NCBI GenBank assembly: GCA_964528155.1
Contig: CAZGRL010000075.1
Location: forward strand, 1 to 17,313
DNA: 17,313 bases
Direction of reading: 5' to 3'
Source of the DNA: G001797105 sp964528155
GTDB lineage: Bacteria > Chloroflexota > Anaerolineae > Anaerolineales > E44-bin32
In this document: one piece after another, positions 7,719 through 14,551 of the stretch
Layout: every line of letters starts with the position of its first letter
How positions within the stretch are numbered: the stretch's first letter is position 1
Notes under the pieces: generated by a model
What the model was told of the DNA's origin: nothing
What the model saw: only the letters and a program-made list of their open reading frames with translations
Database searches by the model: none
Made by a program: the position numbers and the translations under genes

Positions 7719-7788
7719 TCAGGACGTTGATACCGGGCAGGCGGCCCATGTCGGCGCGATCATTCGTGCGTTCCCCAAGGAGCAAGCC

Positions 7789-8769
7789 ATGAGTGAACCC
7801 AAGCTCACGCGCCGCGAATTCCTGCATGGAGCTGCGCTCACGCTCGGAGCAACTGCCGTCGCCGGGTGCGCCAAGCGCGGAGCGACCGCCACAACGGCGG
7901 CGGTTCAAGAACGGGTGCACGTCCTTCGCATAGCACACCTGACCGACATGCACGTTTTGCCCCAGACCTATGCCAAGCAGGGTCTGGCAAGGGCTATCCG
8001 CCATGCGCAAAGCCTGGACCCACAACCGGACCTTGTCCTGAACACAGGGGATTGCATCATGGACTCATTGACCGCCCGGAGAGAGGATGCACTCGCCCAA
8101 TGGCAGGCCTTCCGCGAGGTCTTCGATGCGGAGTGCTCCCTGCCTGTGGTCCATTGCATCGGGAATCACGACGTCTGGGGCTGGGGGCTGGACGACCCGG
8201 CGATCCATAGCGACCCGCTATATGGAAAAGGTATGGCTCTGCAGCAACTCGAGCTTCAGGAGCGGTTCTTCAGCTACGACGAGGCCGGCTGGCACTTCAT
8301 CATCCTCGACAGCACCCATCCTGCAGTCATCCAGGGTTCGGACATCCCGTACGTCGGCATGCTCGACGAAGAACAGTATCTTTGGTTTGAACGCGACCTC
8401 GCCGCCACTGCGCCGGACACGCCGGTTTGTGTCGCCTCGCATATCCCCTTCCTCTCTGCCTGCGAATACTTCGACGGGCCGAATGAGCAGAGCGGCAATT
8501 GGGTCGTGCCCGGCGCGTGGATGCACATTGATGCCCGTCGAATGCGTTCGCTGTTCCTGGATCATCCTAATGTCCGCCTTTGCCTCAGCGGCCACGCGCA
8601 TCAACACGAACGGTTGGAATACCTCGGTGTCAAGTACCTGTGTGACGGCGCGGTCTCGGGGAATTGGTGGGCCGGGGACTACATGGAATGCCCACCGGCC
8701 TACGTCGTCGTTGATTTGTTCTCCGACGGTTCCTCGGAGCATACCTTCATCGCATACGACCAGATCTGA
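7789..8769 (+). CDS. Tat-exported lipoprotein metallophosphoesterase
   Basis: This is a 326-residue calcineurin-like metallophosphoesterase exported through the twin-arginine pathway. The N-terminus has TRREFL (7-12), a hydrophobic stretch and a lipobox VAGC with the lipidated Cys at 27, so the mature enzyme should be a lipoprotein on the outer face of the membrane. The metal-site motifs are present in order: DMH (D53, H55), GD (D88), GNHD (N126, H127), H218 in ASHIPF and GHAH (H269, H271). The fold binds two metals and cleaves phosphomono- or diesters; the substrate cannot be inferred. AAGGAG six bases before the ATG at 7789 fixes the start. The frame is open back to 7573, but that part is antisense to the TauE relic and lacks signal features. 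Confidence 0.9.
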   Translation: MSEPKLTRREFLHGAALTLGATAVAGCAKRGATATTAAVQERVHVLRIAHLTDMHVLPQTYAKQGLARAIRHAQSLDPQPDLVLNTGDCIMDSLTARREDALAQWQAFREVFDAECSLPVVHCIGNHDVWGWGLDDPAIHSDPLYGKGMALQQLELQERFFSYDEAGWHFIILDSTHPAVIQGSDIPYVGMLDEEQYLWFERDLAATAPDTPVCVASHIPFLSACEYFDGPNEQSGNWVVPGAWMHIDARRMRSLFLDHPNVRLCLSGHAHQHERLEYLGVKYLCDGAVSGNWWAGDYMECPPAYVVVDLFSDGSSEHTFIAYDQI

Positions 8770-8866
8770 CTCTCGGGATCATCCTCCTGCGCCCCTTCGG
8801 CCTCGAGTGGCGCCTTCTGGATCGCTGGGCAAGTTGTGGGCGAGGCTGGGCGGATGCGCGAAACGA

Positions 8867-8889
8867 ACGCCGGCCCATACGGCCGGCGT
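8867..8889. terminator. Bidirectional hairpin terminator between convergent genes
   Basis: ACGCCGGCC, loop CATAC, GGCCGGCGT is a perfect nine-base-pair stem midway between the metallophosphoesterase stop (8769) and the CarD-type gene end (8936). Read on the minus strand it is followed by TTCGTTTCG, a modest U tract, so it serves the CarD operon best. Confidence 0.6.
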
Positions 8890-8935
8890 GGGGGGTACAT
8901 GTTGAGTCTTTTCCAGGGTCTTCGAGGAACGTGCG

Positions 8936-9433
8936 CTAGTCTGAGTACGCCTGCTTGCCTTCAAGGAGCAGGGCTTCGATCCGGTGGGCAGCCTCATGGA
9001 CCGTCAGTCCCTCGACCGCAGCCCACTCTTCGTCCAAGGCTATGTGAGCAGCTCGCAGCAGGACGGCGCTGCTTTCGCCTAGAGGCTTGCGCCAGCCCAG
9101 CGCCGAGAGGTCACGCACGACCTCGCACCTGGCCTTAAATGAGCTTAGCTTCATCCGCTCCAGCAATTCAAGCTGGCGTTGGCGATGGTTCGAGGACAGA
9201 GGAGTGGGACGGCCCCTCAGTACACTGCCAAAGCGCGCCAGATCGCCTCTGCTGGTCAGCTTGCGCAGCCCACACTCGGTTGCGTCCACCGGAACCCAGA
9301 TGGTGCCATTGCCGAGGGCGACACGGTAATACAGGCGCGTCACCTCCTGGCCGAAACGCCTCTCTTCCAGCCTGACAACTCGCCCCACACCGTGCTTCGG
9401 ATGCACGACCTGGTCATCGACCTCAAAACGCAT
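8936..9433 (-). CDS. CarD/CdnL-family transcription regulator
   Basis: This 165-residue protein has the CarD_CdnL_TRCF layout. An N-terminal RNA-polymerase-interacting Tudor-like domain occupies about residues 1-60, with FEVDDQVVHPKHGVGRV, YYRVAL and IWVPVD. A helical C-terminal domain (about 70-165) includes LSSFKARCEVVRDLSALGW and RAAHIALDEEWA. Proteins of this family bind the beta subunit and stabilise open promoter complexes, often at rRNA and stress promoters. Length is typical. It starts nine bases after the stop of the RRM gene, so both should share one transcript from the promoter near 9868. A hairpin at 8867-8889 ends the unit. Family assignment is firm; global or specialised role is not determinable here. 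Confidence 0.92.
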   Translation of the reverse strand: MRFEVDDQVVHPKHGVGRVVRLEERRFGQEVTRLYYRVALGNGTIWVPVDATECGLRKLTSRGDLARFGSVLRGRPTPLSSNHRQRQLELLERMKLSSFKARCEVVRDLSALGWRKPLGESSAVLLRAAHIALDEEWAAVEGLTVHEAAHRIEALLLEGKQAYSD

Positions 9434-9442
9434 GGCCTACCT

Positions 9443-9760
9443 CTAGTAGCGACGGTTCCCACCGCGGCGCTTGCCGAAGCCACCGCGTTGCTTGTCGAAC
9501 CCGCCGCGATCCTCGCGTGGCCGCGCCAGGTTGACTGTCAGGTCGCGCGCGTTCAGGGACGTGCCATTGAACTTACTGATGGCATTCTGGGCTTCGGCCT
9601 GGGTCGACATTTCCACAAAAGCGAAGCCCTTGGATTGACCCGTGTCCCGATCCTTGATCAGGGCCACAGACGCGACAGTCCCTGCCTGGGAGAACAGGTC
9701 GCGCAACTCGTCCTCGGTGGTGGAATAGGCCAGATTGCCGACGTACACCTTCACATCCAT
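9443..9760 (-). CDS. Glycine-rich RRM RNA-binding protein
   Basis: This 105-residue single-RRM protein is of the bacterial Rbp type. RNP2 is VYVGNL (5-10) and RNP1 is KGFAFVEM (44-51), with aromatic residues in place for RNA stacking. The domain runs to about residue 80 and is followed by a short RGG-like tail (DRGGF, QRGGFGKRRGG) that also favours RNA binding. Cyanobacterial relatives are often cold-regulated, a family observation not shown here. GAGGAGAGAG upstream supports the ATG at 9760. It is the first gene of an operon with the CarD-family gene. The leader of about 97 bases contains a perfect 30-bp palindrome, so control of its own mRNA is a reasonable hypothesis. Confidence 0.94.
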   Translation of the reverse strand: MDVKVYVGNLAYSTTEDELRDLFSQAGTVASVALIKDRDTGQSKGFAFVEMSTQAEAQNAISKFNGTSLNARDLTVNLARPREDRGGFDKQRGGFGKRRGGNRRY

Positions 9761-9781
9761 CCAGCTCTCTCCTCAGGGTCT

Positions 9782-9838
9782 GTGCTGCACAAGGAACGCC
9801 GCCAAACCCATATATGGGTTTGGCGGCAGGTGCTGCAC
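9782..9838. repeat. Perfect 30-bp palindrome flanked by 9-bp direct repeats
   Basis: Positions 9798-9827 form a perfect inverted repeat: the arm GCCGCCAAACCCATA is followed immediately by its reverse complement. GTGCTGCAC occurs as a direct repeat at 9782-9790 and 9830-9838, bracketing it. In RNA it would fold into a 12-13 bp hairpin with an AU-rich tip in the leader of the RRM-CarD mRNA, about 37 bases before the start codon. It could also be a protein operator on DNA. Confidence 0.85.
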
Positions 9839-9863
9839 GCGAAACCGATGATACGATTAGTAC

Positions 9864-9872
9864 ATTATACCA
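9864..9872 (-). promoter_or_regulatory. Extended -10 promoter of the RRM-CarD operon
   Basis: On the minus strand the sequence reads TG-G-TATAAT, a perfect -10 hexamer (9869-9864) with the extended TGn element. No good -35 is visible, as is common for extended -10 promoters. Transcription would begin near 9857, giving a leader of about 97 bases that includes the palindrome at 9798-9827. Confidence 0.65.
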
Positions 9873-10130
9873 TGCGCCGCTCTCTCCGGCTGGCCCCTGC
9901 AGGAGCATGGGGGCGGTCGAAGTATGCCAGGCCTGCAACGGCGCGGGCCGGCCACAATGGCGCGGCCTTCGGCTTCGAGAATGTACTGGCCGGCTTCCAT
10001 GCTGCCGGATCATAGACAAGGTGACAACGATCGCGCTCGGCGATAGACCCTGCGCGATACTGTGGCCGCATGGATCACAAGGATTCATTCTGCGGCCGTT
10101 GTATGTCCGACCTCATGGAGATGCCGAGCC
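9873..10130. other. Remainder of divergent intergenic region, no gene seen
   Basis: The gap between the divergent RRM gene (start 9760) and membrane gene (10131) is 370 bp; the left part is the leader and promoter listed separately. The right part shows no credible coding sequence and no strong promoter for the plus-strand gene, only a weak GTGACA at 10021 with GATAGA 15 bases later. Confidence 0.4.
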
Positions 10131-10886
10131 GTGGACAGCATCAATTCACACGGTCCAGCCCCGATGGGGGCCAATCTCTTCAGAATCGGCGGAGCGGCGG
10201 CGCTCGTCTGCGCTGTGATGTACTTGGTCGCCTTGGTAGTGTACGTACCCGCATCCCTTGCCGCGCCGCCACCCGAGAGCGTACTCGACTGGTTCGCCTT
10301 GTTCCAGATCGCTCCTCTCACCGGGTTGTTCTTCCTGGGGCTTGCGGACATCGTCATCATGACTCTCTGGTGTCCGATGTCTCTGGCGCTGTACGCCGCC
10401 CTCAGCCCTACCAACAAGGCCTGGTCCACCATCGCTGCGGCCCTCGTCTTCGTCGGGATTGCGGTCTATCTTTCCACCAACACAGCCTTCTCCATGCTCT
10501 CTCTCAGCAATCGCTTCGCCGCGGCGACGACGCAGTCTGATCGATCCATCCTGCTTGCCGCCGGGCAGGCGATCCTTGCCGTCAGTGAAGGCACCGGTGG
10601 TCAATACATGGGGATGCCTCTCGCCTGGCTCGGGGGCCTGATCCTCTCGATCGTCATGCTGGGGAGCCGGCCGTTCGGCAGAACAACCGCCCTGACGGGG
10701 ATTCTGGGATTGGCGCTCTTGCTGGCTGGCATGCCGTTCGCCGGCTACGCGACAACCGGGCCGACCACGCCCGTCGTCAGCGCGATCGTCGGTGTGTCGT
10801 ATGTCGGAGGAGGATTGCTTTCGCTGGCCTGGTACGTCCTGGTCGGCGTCAGGCTTCTGAAGTTGGGCCGGATGGGACAAGGATAG
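10131..10886 (+). CDS. DUF4386-like six-helix membrane protein
   Basis: This is a 251-residue integral membrane protein resembling DUF4386, a family of unknown role. After the short lead VDSINSHGPAP comes the typical opening ANLFRIGGAAALVCAVMY, then about six hydrophobic segments over the rest of the chain. A conserved-looking polar loop, NTAFSMLSLSNRFAAATT, lies between segments 3 and 4, and LLAAGQAILAVSEGTGGQ follows it. I place the start at the GTG at 10131, with GGAG ten bases upstream. ATG 10164 would be a shorter option without a ribosome site, and the frame is open upstream to 10062. The Nudix gene begins 37 bases after its stop, suggesting one transcript. Confidence 0.8.
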   Translation: MDSINSHGPAPMGANLFRIGGAAALVCAVMYLVALVVYVPASLAAPPPESVLDWFALFQIAPLTGLFFLGLADIVIMTLWCPMSLALYAALSPTNKAWSTIAAALVFVGIAVYLSTNTAFSMLSLSNRFAAATTQSDRSILLAAGQAILAVSEGTGGQYMGMPLAWLGGLILSIVMLGSRPFGRTTALTGILGLALLLAGMPFAGYATTGPTTPVVSAIVGVSYVGGGLLSLAWYVLVGVRLLKLGRMGQG

Positions 10887-10923
10887 TCGCCCTGCCAACG
10901 CCGGTGAAGATCGGAACACCCAC

Positions 10924-11550
10924 ATGCAGACGCACAGACACATGGACATCTTTTCCCTGCTCGACGAACTTCGAGGCATCGCCAGCAATGGGCTGCACTA
11001 CACAGCGGACCCGTACGATCGAGAGCGTTACTCGCGGCTGCTCGACCTGGCGGCGCGTTCCTACGGCGAGTTGCTTCAGGTCCCGGACGAGGCGATCCGG
11101 GCGCGGCTGCTAGCGGAGATTGGCCCGATCAGCGCCAAGGTGGGCGCGGATGCCGCCATCTTCAATGAGGCCGGTGAAATCCTGATGTTGGACCGCGCGG
11201 ACGGCAGCGGCTGGTGCCTGCCCTGCGGACTGGTCGAGCCGAACGAGCGACCCGCGGAGGCAGCTATCCGAGAGCTGAAGGAGGAAACCGGGCTGGAGGC
11301 GGAGGCAAGGCAGCTCGTAGGCGTGTTCACGCGATTCCCGAGCGCTGAGGTAGGTCCGCACACGACGGTCGGGATCGTCTTCCTGTGCGAGGTTGTCGGG
11401 GGTGTCCTCAGCCCCTCGCGCGAAGCGAGGGCTTTGAAGTACTGGCACATCGACGATGTCCCCAGGTGGCATCCTAACCACGACACCTACGCGCGTGCAT
11501 CCCTGGCCATGTGGAAGTCCGACGGCATGATGCCCGCAATCGCAGACTGA
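10924..11550 (+). CDS. Nudix hydrolase with helical N-terminal domain
   Basis: This 208-residue Nudix-superfamily pyrophosphohydrolase cleaves a nucleoside diphosphate linked to another group; the substrate is not predictable. The Nudix box is complete and canonical at residues 102-124: G102, E108, R116-E117, E120-E121 and G123 in G-x5-E-x7-REUxEExGU. Residues 1-70 form an extra helical domain (MDIFSLLDELRGIASNGLHYT, in part) of the kind seen in Nudix proteins with an N-terminal NUDIX_hydro_N region. The catalytic domain begins at about VGADAAIFNEAGEILMLDR (73-91). The end is WHPNHDTYARASLAMW. The ribosome site is weak; ATG 10942 is an alternative start six codons in. It lies between a membrane gene and a GNAT gene on one strand with short gaps, probably one operon. 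Confidence 0.93.
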   Translation: MQTHRHMDIFSLLDELRGIASNGLHYTADPYDRERYSRLLDLAARSYGELLQVPDEAIRARLLAEIGPISAKVGADAAIFNEAGEILMLDRADGSGWCLPCGLVEPNERPAEAAIRELKEETGLEAEARQLVGVFTRFPSAEVGPHTTVGIVFLCEVVGGVLSPSREARALKYWHIDDVPRWHPNHDTYARASLAMWKSDGMMPAIAD

Positions 11551-11617
11551 GGATCCCTTGATGAGAAGCCCAAGCGTCGCCGGACATCGCTCTCATTCCT
11601 GAAGGAGCATTAGGCCG

Positions 11618-12088
11618 GTGCAGTTCGAGGTCCGCGCCCTCCGACCCGATGAGATTCCGACCGCGGCTGATCTGGTTGCCGGTGTGTTCACGCAATCCGT
11701 CGCCCCCCTCTACCGCGCGGAAGGCATCCGGGAGTTCCTGTCTTACGCATCACATGACTCCCTGGAGCGAAGGCTTCGTGAGAATCTCGAGGTCCTGGTC
11801 GCCGTCGACGATGTGGAGGCGATCGTCGGGGTCGTCGGCATCCGTGATCATTCGCATATCTCGCTCCTGTTTGTGGAGGGCGAGGATCAGAGGCGCGGGA
11901 TCGGGCGGCGGCTGGTCGCGGCCGCCGTTGCGGCCTGCCAAGATGCCGATCCCGGTCTGGCGGAGGTCACCGTCAACGCATCGCCCAATTCGGTGGAGGC
12001 GTACCAGAGATACGGTTTCATCGCGCGGGGACCGGAGCAGGAGAAGAACGGCATCCGATTCGTCCCGATGAGCCTCACCGTCGGGTGA
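11618..12088 (+). CDS. GNAT-family N-acetyltransferase
   Basis: This 156-residue GCN5-related acetyltransferase transfers an acetyl group from acetyl-CoA to an amine; the substrate is unknown. The acetyl-CoA pyrophosphate loop is clear at about 91-99 (QRRGIGRRL), preceded by the strand ISLLFVEGEDQ. The second signature, VTVNASPNSVEAYQRYGFIARG (about 118-138), is the usual beta-strand, helix and YxxxGF. The N-terminal part (FEVRALRPDEIPTAADLVAGVF) is the normal first strand and helix. The GTG start is supported by GAAGGAG about ten bases upstream; no better ATG exists in frame. It follows the Nudix gene by 67 bp and is probably co-transcribed. Confidence 0.92.
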   Translation: MQFEVRALRPDEIPTAADLVAGVFTQSVAPLYRAEGIREFLSYASHDSLERRLRENLEVLVAVDDVEAIVGVVGIRDHSHISLLFVEGEDQRRGIGRRLVAAAVAACQDADPGLAEVTVNASPNSVEAYQRYGFIARGPEQEKNGIRFVPMSLTVG

Positions 12089-12488
12089 TGGCGTGCGGGC
12101 GGCCAGACCGGCTCACTCGATCCGCCGTCCCATTCTTGCCCGAGCACGTGGCCGAAGTCATGCTTCATCAGTGTTGATCTCTGCGCGGATCTTCCTGAGA
12201 GAATCCTCTTTGCCGTGGTCGGCTTGATCCTCGCCTTCGTTCAGCTTCATCTCTGCTATTGGAGAAGGGGCGGGTGATCCAGATCGACGTGTGGTCTCTC
12301 GTGATCACCGTTCTGTATGCGTGGCGACGGCACCTGGGCACAAGTATGCTGATGCAGATCTGGAACGAGACGTTCGTGCTTGCGCTTGCGCCGATGTTGT
12401 TTCCCAGTGGGTTGCGCTAGGGTGGTCATCGAGGACCTGCTGGAGGCACAATCCTGACTCAACCGGTCGCTGCTTGATTGCCTGGGCG
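12089..12488. other. 400-bp gap before methyltransferase gene
   Basis: No intact gene is seen. The right half (about 12184-12420) has a suspected membrane-protein relic listed separately. The left half holds only GC-rich sequence without motifs. Confidence 0.4.
12184..12420 (+). pseudogene. Possible CPBP (CAAX-protease-like) membrane protein relic
   Basis: One frame reads PERILFAVVGLILAFVQLHL, then stops at 12275-12277. A frame shifted by one reads EKGRVIQIDVWSLVITVLYA, then WRRHLGTSMLMQIWNETF, to a TAG at 12418-12420. Joined across a frameshift, this resembles the end of a CPBP (Rce1-like) intramembrane protease: F-xxx-H in FVQLH, a helix ending LYAW, then the segment that normally carries the last catalytic His, here Gln or Met. 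GTG 12274, with GGAGAAGGGG upstream, could alternatively begin a separate 48-residue protein. The upstream EExxxR active site is absent. I judge a relic somewhat likelier than a live small gene. Confidence 0.38.
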
Positions 12489-13151
12489 ATGGCTCACGGC
12501 CCGAGCATCGATGAAGAATCCGGGGTGCTGGTGCAACCGATGCGGATTGTCAGAGACGGCTACAACGAGATTGCGGAGGCCTACCTGGCCAGCCGGCGCG
12601 GGCACTCACCCGATGTCGAGTTACTTGGGCGCCTGACGGAGATCCTACCTGAGCAAGCCGCCGTGCTTGACGCCGGCTGCGGGGCAGGCATGCCCGTGAC
12701 GCAGGAGCTCGCACAGCGTTGCCGTGTCACAGGCGTCGATTTCTCCATGGCACAGCTGAGAATCGCCCGAGAACTTGTGCCCAAGGCCGCCTTCATCTGC
12801 CAGGATCTCACTCATCTGGGTCTAACAAGCGATTCGTTCGATGGAATCTGCTCGTACTACGCCATCATTCACATTCCCAGGGCTCACCACACGAGGGTTT
12901 TCGCCGATTTCCTTCGGCTCCTTGTGCCAGGAGGTGTCGCGCTGCTATGTCTGGGTGCAGAAGATCTGGAAGAAGAGATCGCCGGCGACTACTTCGGCTC
13001 AACAATGTATTGGAGTCACTTTGACGAGGCGACCAACAAGCGACTGCTCAGATCGGCTGGCTTTGAGGAGCTCTGGTCTGCGCGCGTGCAGGATCCCATT
13101 TCCCCCACTGGGAGTCACACGTTTGTCCTGGTGCGCAAACCCTTTTCTTGA
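12489..13151 (+). CDS. Class I SAM-dependent methyltransferase
   Basis: This methyltransferase of about 220 residues has the Rossmann-like class I fold. Motif I is VLDAGCGAGMPV (59-70), the acidic end of strand 2 is VTGVDFS (80-86), and motif II/III follows as FICQDLTHL (102-110) and FDGICSYYAIIHIPR (117-131). The C-terminal strands end HTFVLVRKPF. Sequence around VRDGYNEIAEAYLASR is typical of small-molecule methyltransferases, but the substrate is unknown. Start choice is uncertain. ATG 12489 gives MAHGPSIDEESG; ATG 12540 gives MRIVRDGYNEIAE, a common family start. Neither has a strong ribosome site, and the frame open back to 12291 overlaps the CPBP-like relic, so it is not used. It may be the last gene of the run beginning at 10131. 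Confidence 0.87.
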   Translation: MAHGPSIDEESGVLVQPMRIVRDGYNEIAEAYLASRRGHSPDVELLGRLTEILPEQAAVLDAGCGAGMPVTQELAQRCRVTGVDFSMAQLRIARELVPKAAFICQDLTHLGLTSDSFDGICSYYAIIHIPRAHHTRVFADFLRLLVPGGVALLCLGAEDLEEEIAGDYFGSTMYWSHFDEATNKRLLRSAGFEELWSARVQDPISPTGSHTFVLVRKPFS

Positions 13152-13215
13152 TCACTCGGCATGGCCTCGATGGTGCCCTCCACCCCTCTCAGCCCTGCCT
13201 CCTCAACTCTCGTGC

Positions 13216-14193
13216 TTATTCATCGTCTGACTGGGGTCTTGGTAGCTTCGGCAGCTCCCGCAATTTGGGTGGGATCTGATACGTGGTGAGAACGCCGAAC
13301 GGTGCTGGAAGTCTGGGTAGCGTCCTGCTTGTGTGCCACGACGAAAGAAAGCCGAAGAGCATATCTACCCCCAGACTGAAGAACGGAAGCGATATCCCGA
13401 TGCCCTTCTTGGCCTCGATCCAGACGTAGCCCGGCGGCTGGTGCATGCGCCGAATGGACTTGATCTGGTCCGCCAGCAGAAGGCGCTCACGAAAGGGGTA
13501 TTCTGCAACCATCGCATCGCCGGCGATGGAGATCGAGTAGGGCAGCAGGACCACAAAGCCCAGGGACACCAAGGAGCAGGCGAGAAACGGCCATGTCAAC
13601 TCCAGTCGGGGTGGCCAGGGTGTGACACCCAATGCCAGTGCCAGGACAGACATGCCGATGAATATGAACGCCACAGCCGAGCTCTTGGTGAAAGTAAGGC
13701 CGTCCGTCGAACGCCAGATGTCCGGCCGTTCCTGCATCAACCAGCCCAGGAAGAAGTGTGAGTTCTTGTGGGAAGAATACACGCCTGCCTTGATCCGCCC
13801 GGTCGAGTCCGCCAGGATCAGCGAGCTTCCCCACAGGCTGCTTCGGATCTGCGCGATCGCTCCCCAGGGAAGGAACCTGTCCGGGTGGAATGGGTCGTGG
13901 ATCCAGATCCCCTCCTTGTACACCTGCAACCAGGTAAGCGATGTGTACAATCCGTTCAGAGGGATAAGGAGCATCACGCAAAAGAAGACGATGACCGAGT
14001 AGATGAATCCCGTGTCTGAGGCTGGGGCCGCGGCGATCATGAGAGCGATGCAGGCCACGACGAAGAGTGCAAGGGCTCCCATCATCAAAGGCTCAAACCC
14101 GTATGCCCTCAGTCGGAACTGATCCGCCTTGCTCTCAGCCATCGGGGCTCGCTTCCGATCATCCGCTAGTTTGGATGGACGTGATGCCGACAT
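13216..14193 (-). CDS. Membrane protein with two PH-like halves
   Basis: This membrane protein of about 325 residues has two matching halves. Each has a pair of hydrophobic helices (about 35-56 with 63-86, and 172-193 with 200-222) followed by a beta-rich segment resembling bacterial PH domains. Half 1 reads VYKEGIWIHDPFHPDRFLPW, then AIAQIRSSL; half 2 reads ISIAGDAMVAEYPFRERLLL, then ADQIKSIRRM. The C-terminus is Pro-rich and acidic. Function is unknown; bacterial PH-like membrane proteins are often structural or signalling accessories. Start choices are ATG 14193 (AAGGGG upstream), ATG 14142 (MAESKADQF) and TTG 14220. I take 14193. It ends 65 bp from the convergent methyltransferase gene. 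Confidence 0.78.
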   Translation of the reverse strand: MSASRPSKLADDRKRAPMAESKADQFRLRAYGFEPLMMGALALFVVACIALMIAAAPASDTGFIYSVIVFFCVMLLIPLNGLYTSLTWLQVYKEGIWIHDPFHPDRFLPWGAIAQIRSSLWGSSLILADSTGRIKAGVYSSHKNSHFFLGWLMQERPDIWRSTDGLTFTKSSAVAFIFIGMSVLALALGVTPWPPRLELTWPFLACSLVSLGFVVLLPYSISIAGDAMVAEYPFRERLLLADQIKSIRRMHQPPGYVWIEAKKGIGISLPFFSLGVDMLFGFLSSWHTSRTLPRLPAPFGVLTTYQIPPKLRELPKLPRPQSDDE

Positions 14194-14203
14194 TATCGGC
14201 CCC

Positions 14204-14220
14204 TTGTCACAGCATGACAA
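14204..14220 (-). promoter_or_regulatory. Inverted repeat at the start of the PH-like gene
   Basis: TTGTCA-CAGCA-TGACAA is a six-base-pair inverted repeat, extended by CCC/GGG with one bulge. On the minus-strand mRNA the 3' arm runs into AAGGGG, the presumed ribosome site for ATG 14193, so the hairpin could mask it. It could equally be a DNA operator. Confidence 0.35.
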
Positions 14221-14446
14221 AGGGCGGCCGCCTGCGCTCGAGATCGATCCTGCCTGTCACGCGCCGCCCGAAGGTTGGCTGCCTGTTGCCGCGCCTGGCC
14301 CGGTCTGCGCCCTCGAGCGGGTCACAACATCCCTTTCCCGGGCAAAACAGCGGCGACGGCCAAAGGCCTTATCTCTTTGCTGGTGATCGCTTTCGACGCC
14401 TTGCTGGTGCCGGTCGAGAGGATGGCCTTCTCTCAGTCGAGGTAGA

Positions 14447-14474
14447 TTGCTCCTGGGCCCGCGCGTGAGATAAT
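14447..14474 (+). promoter_or_regulatory. Candidate promoter for the 142-residue protein gene
   Basis: TTGCTC (14447-14452), a 16-base spacer and an extended -10 TG-A-GATAAT (14466-14474). Transcription would start near 14481, at a short GCGCGA-GAT-TCGCGC stem, giving a leader of about 70 bases. Confidence 0.42.
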
Positions 14475-14551
14475 CGAGCGCGAGATTCGCGCGCCAGTCT
14501 CGTCAGAGATTCGTCAGGGGGCAATCCGCTTCACTCGAAGGAGTTCCTCTC

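Larger units (their letters stand above)
14194..14551. other. 358-bp divergent intergenic region
   Basis: This gap separates the minus-strand PH-like gene from the plus-strand gene at 14552. It contains the inverted repeat at 14204-14220 and a plus-strand promoter candidate at 14447-14474. An open frame of 133 codons on the plus strand across its left side is Ser/Pro/Arg-rich without domain features and overlaps the minus-strand gene; I treat it as non-coding. Confidence 0.4.

Noticed and set aside
7573..7788. Upstream extension of the phosphoesterase reading frame
   Set aside because: The Tat signal and AAGGAG place the start at 7789; the extension is antisense to the TauE relic.
7231..8025. 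264-codon minus-strand open frame
   Set aside because: Antisense to the methyltransferase end and the phosphoesterase start; the TauE-like text is in a different minus-strand frame.
9179..10015. 278-codon plus-strand open frame
   Set aside because: Antisense to the clear CarD and RRM genes; its length is a by-product of high GC.
14067..14468. 133-codon plus-strand open frame
   Set aside because: Low-complexity Ser/Pro/Arg text, antisense to the PH-like gene, with no ribosome site or domain.
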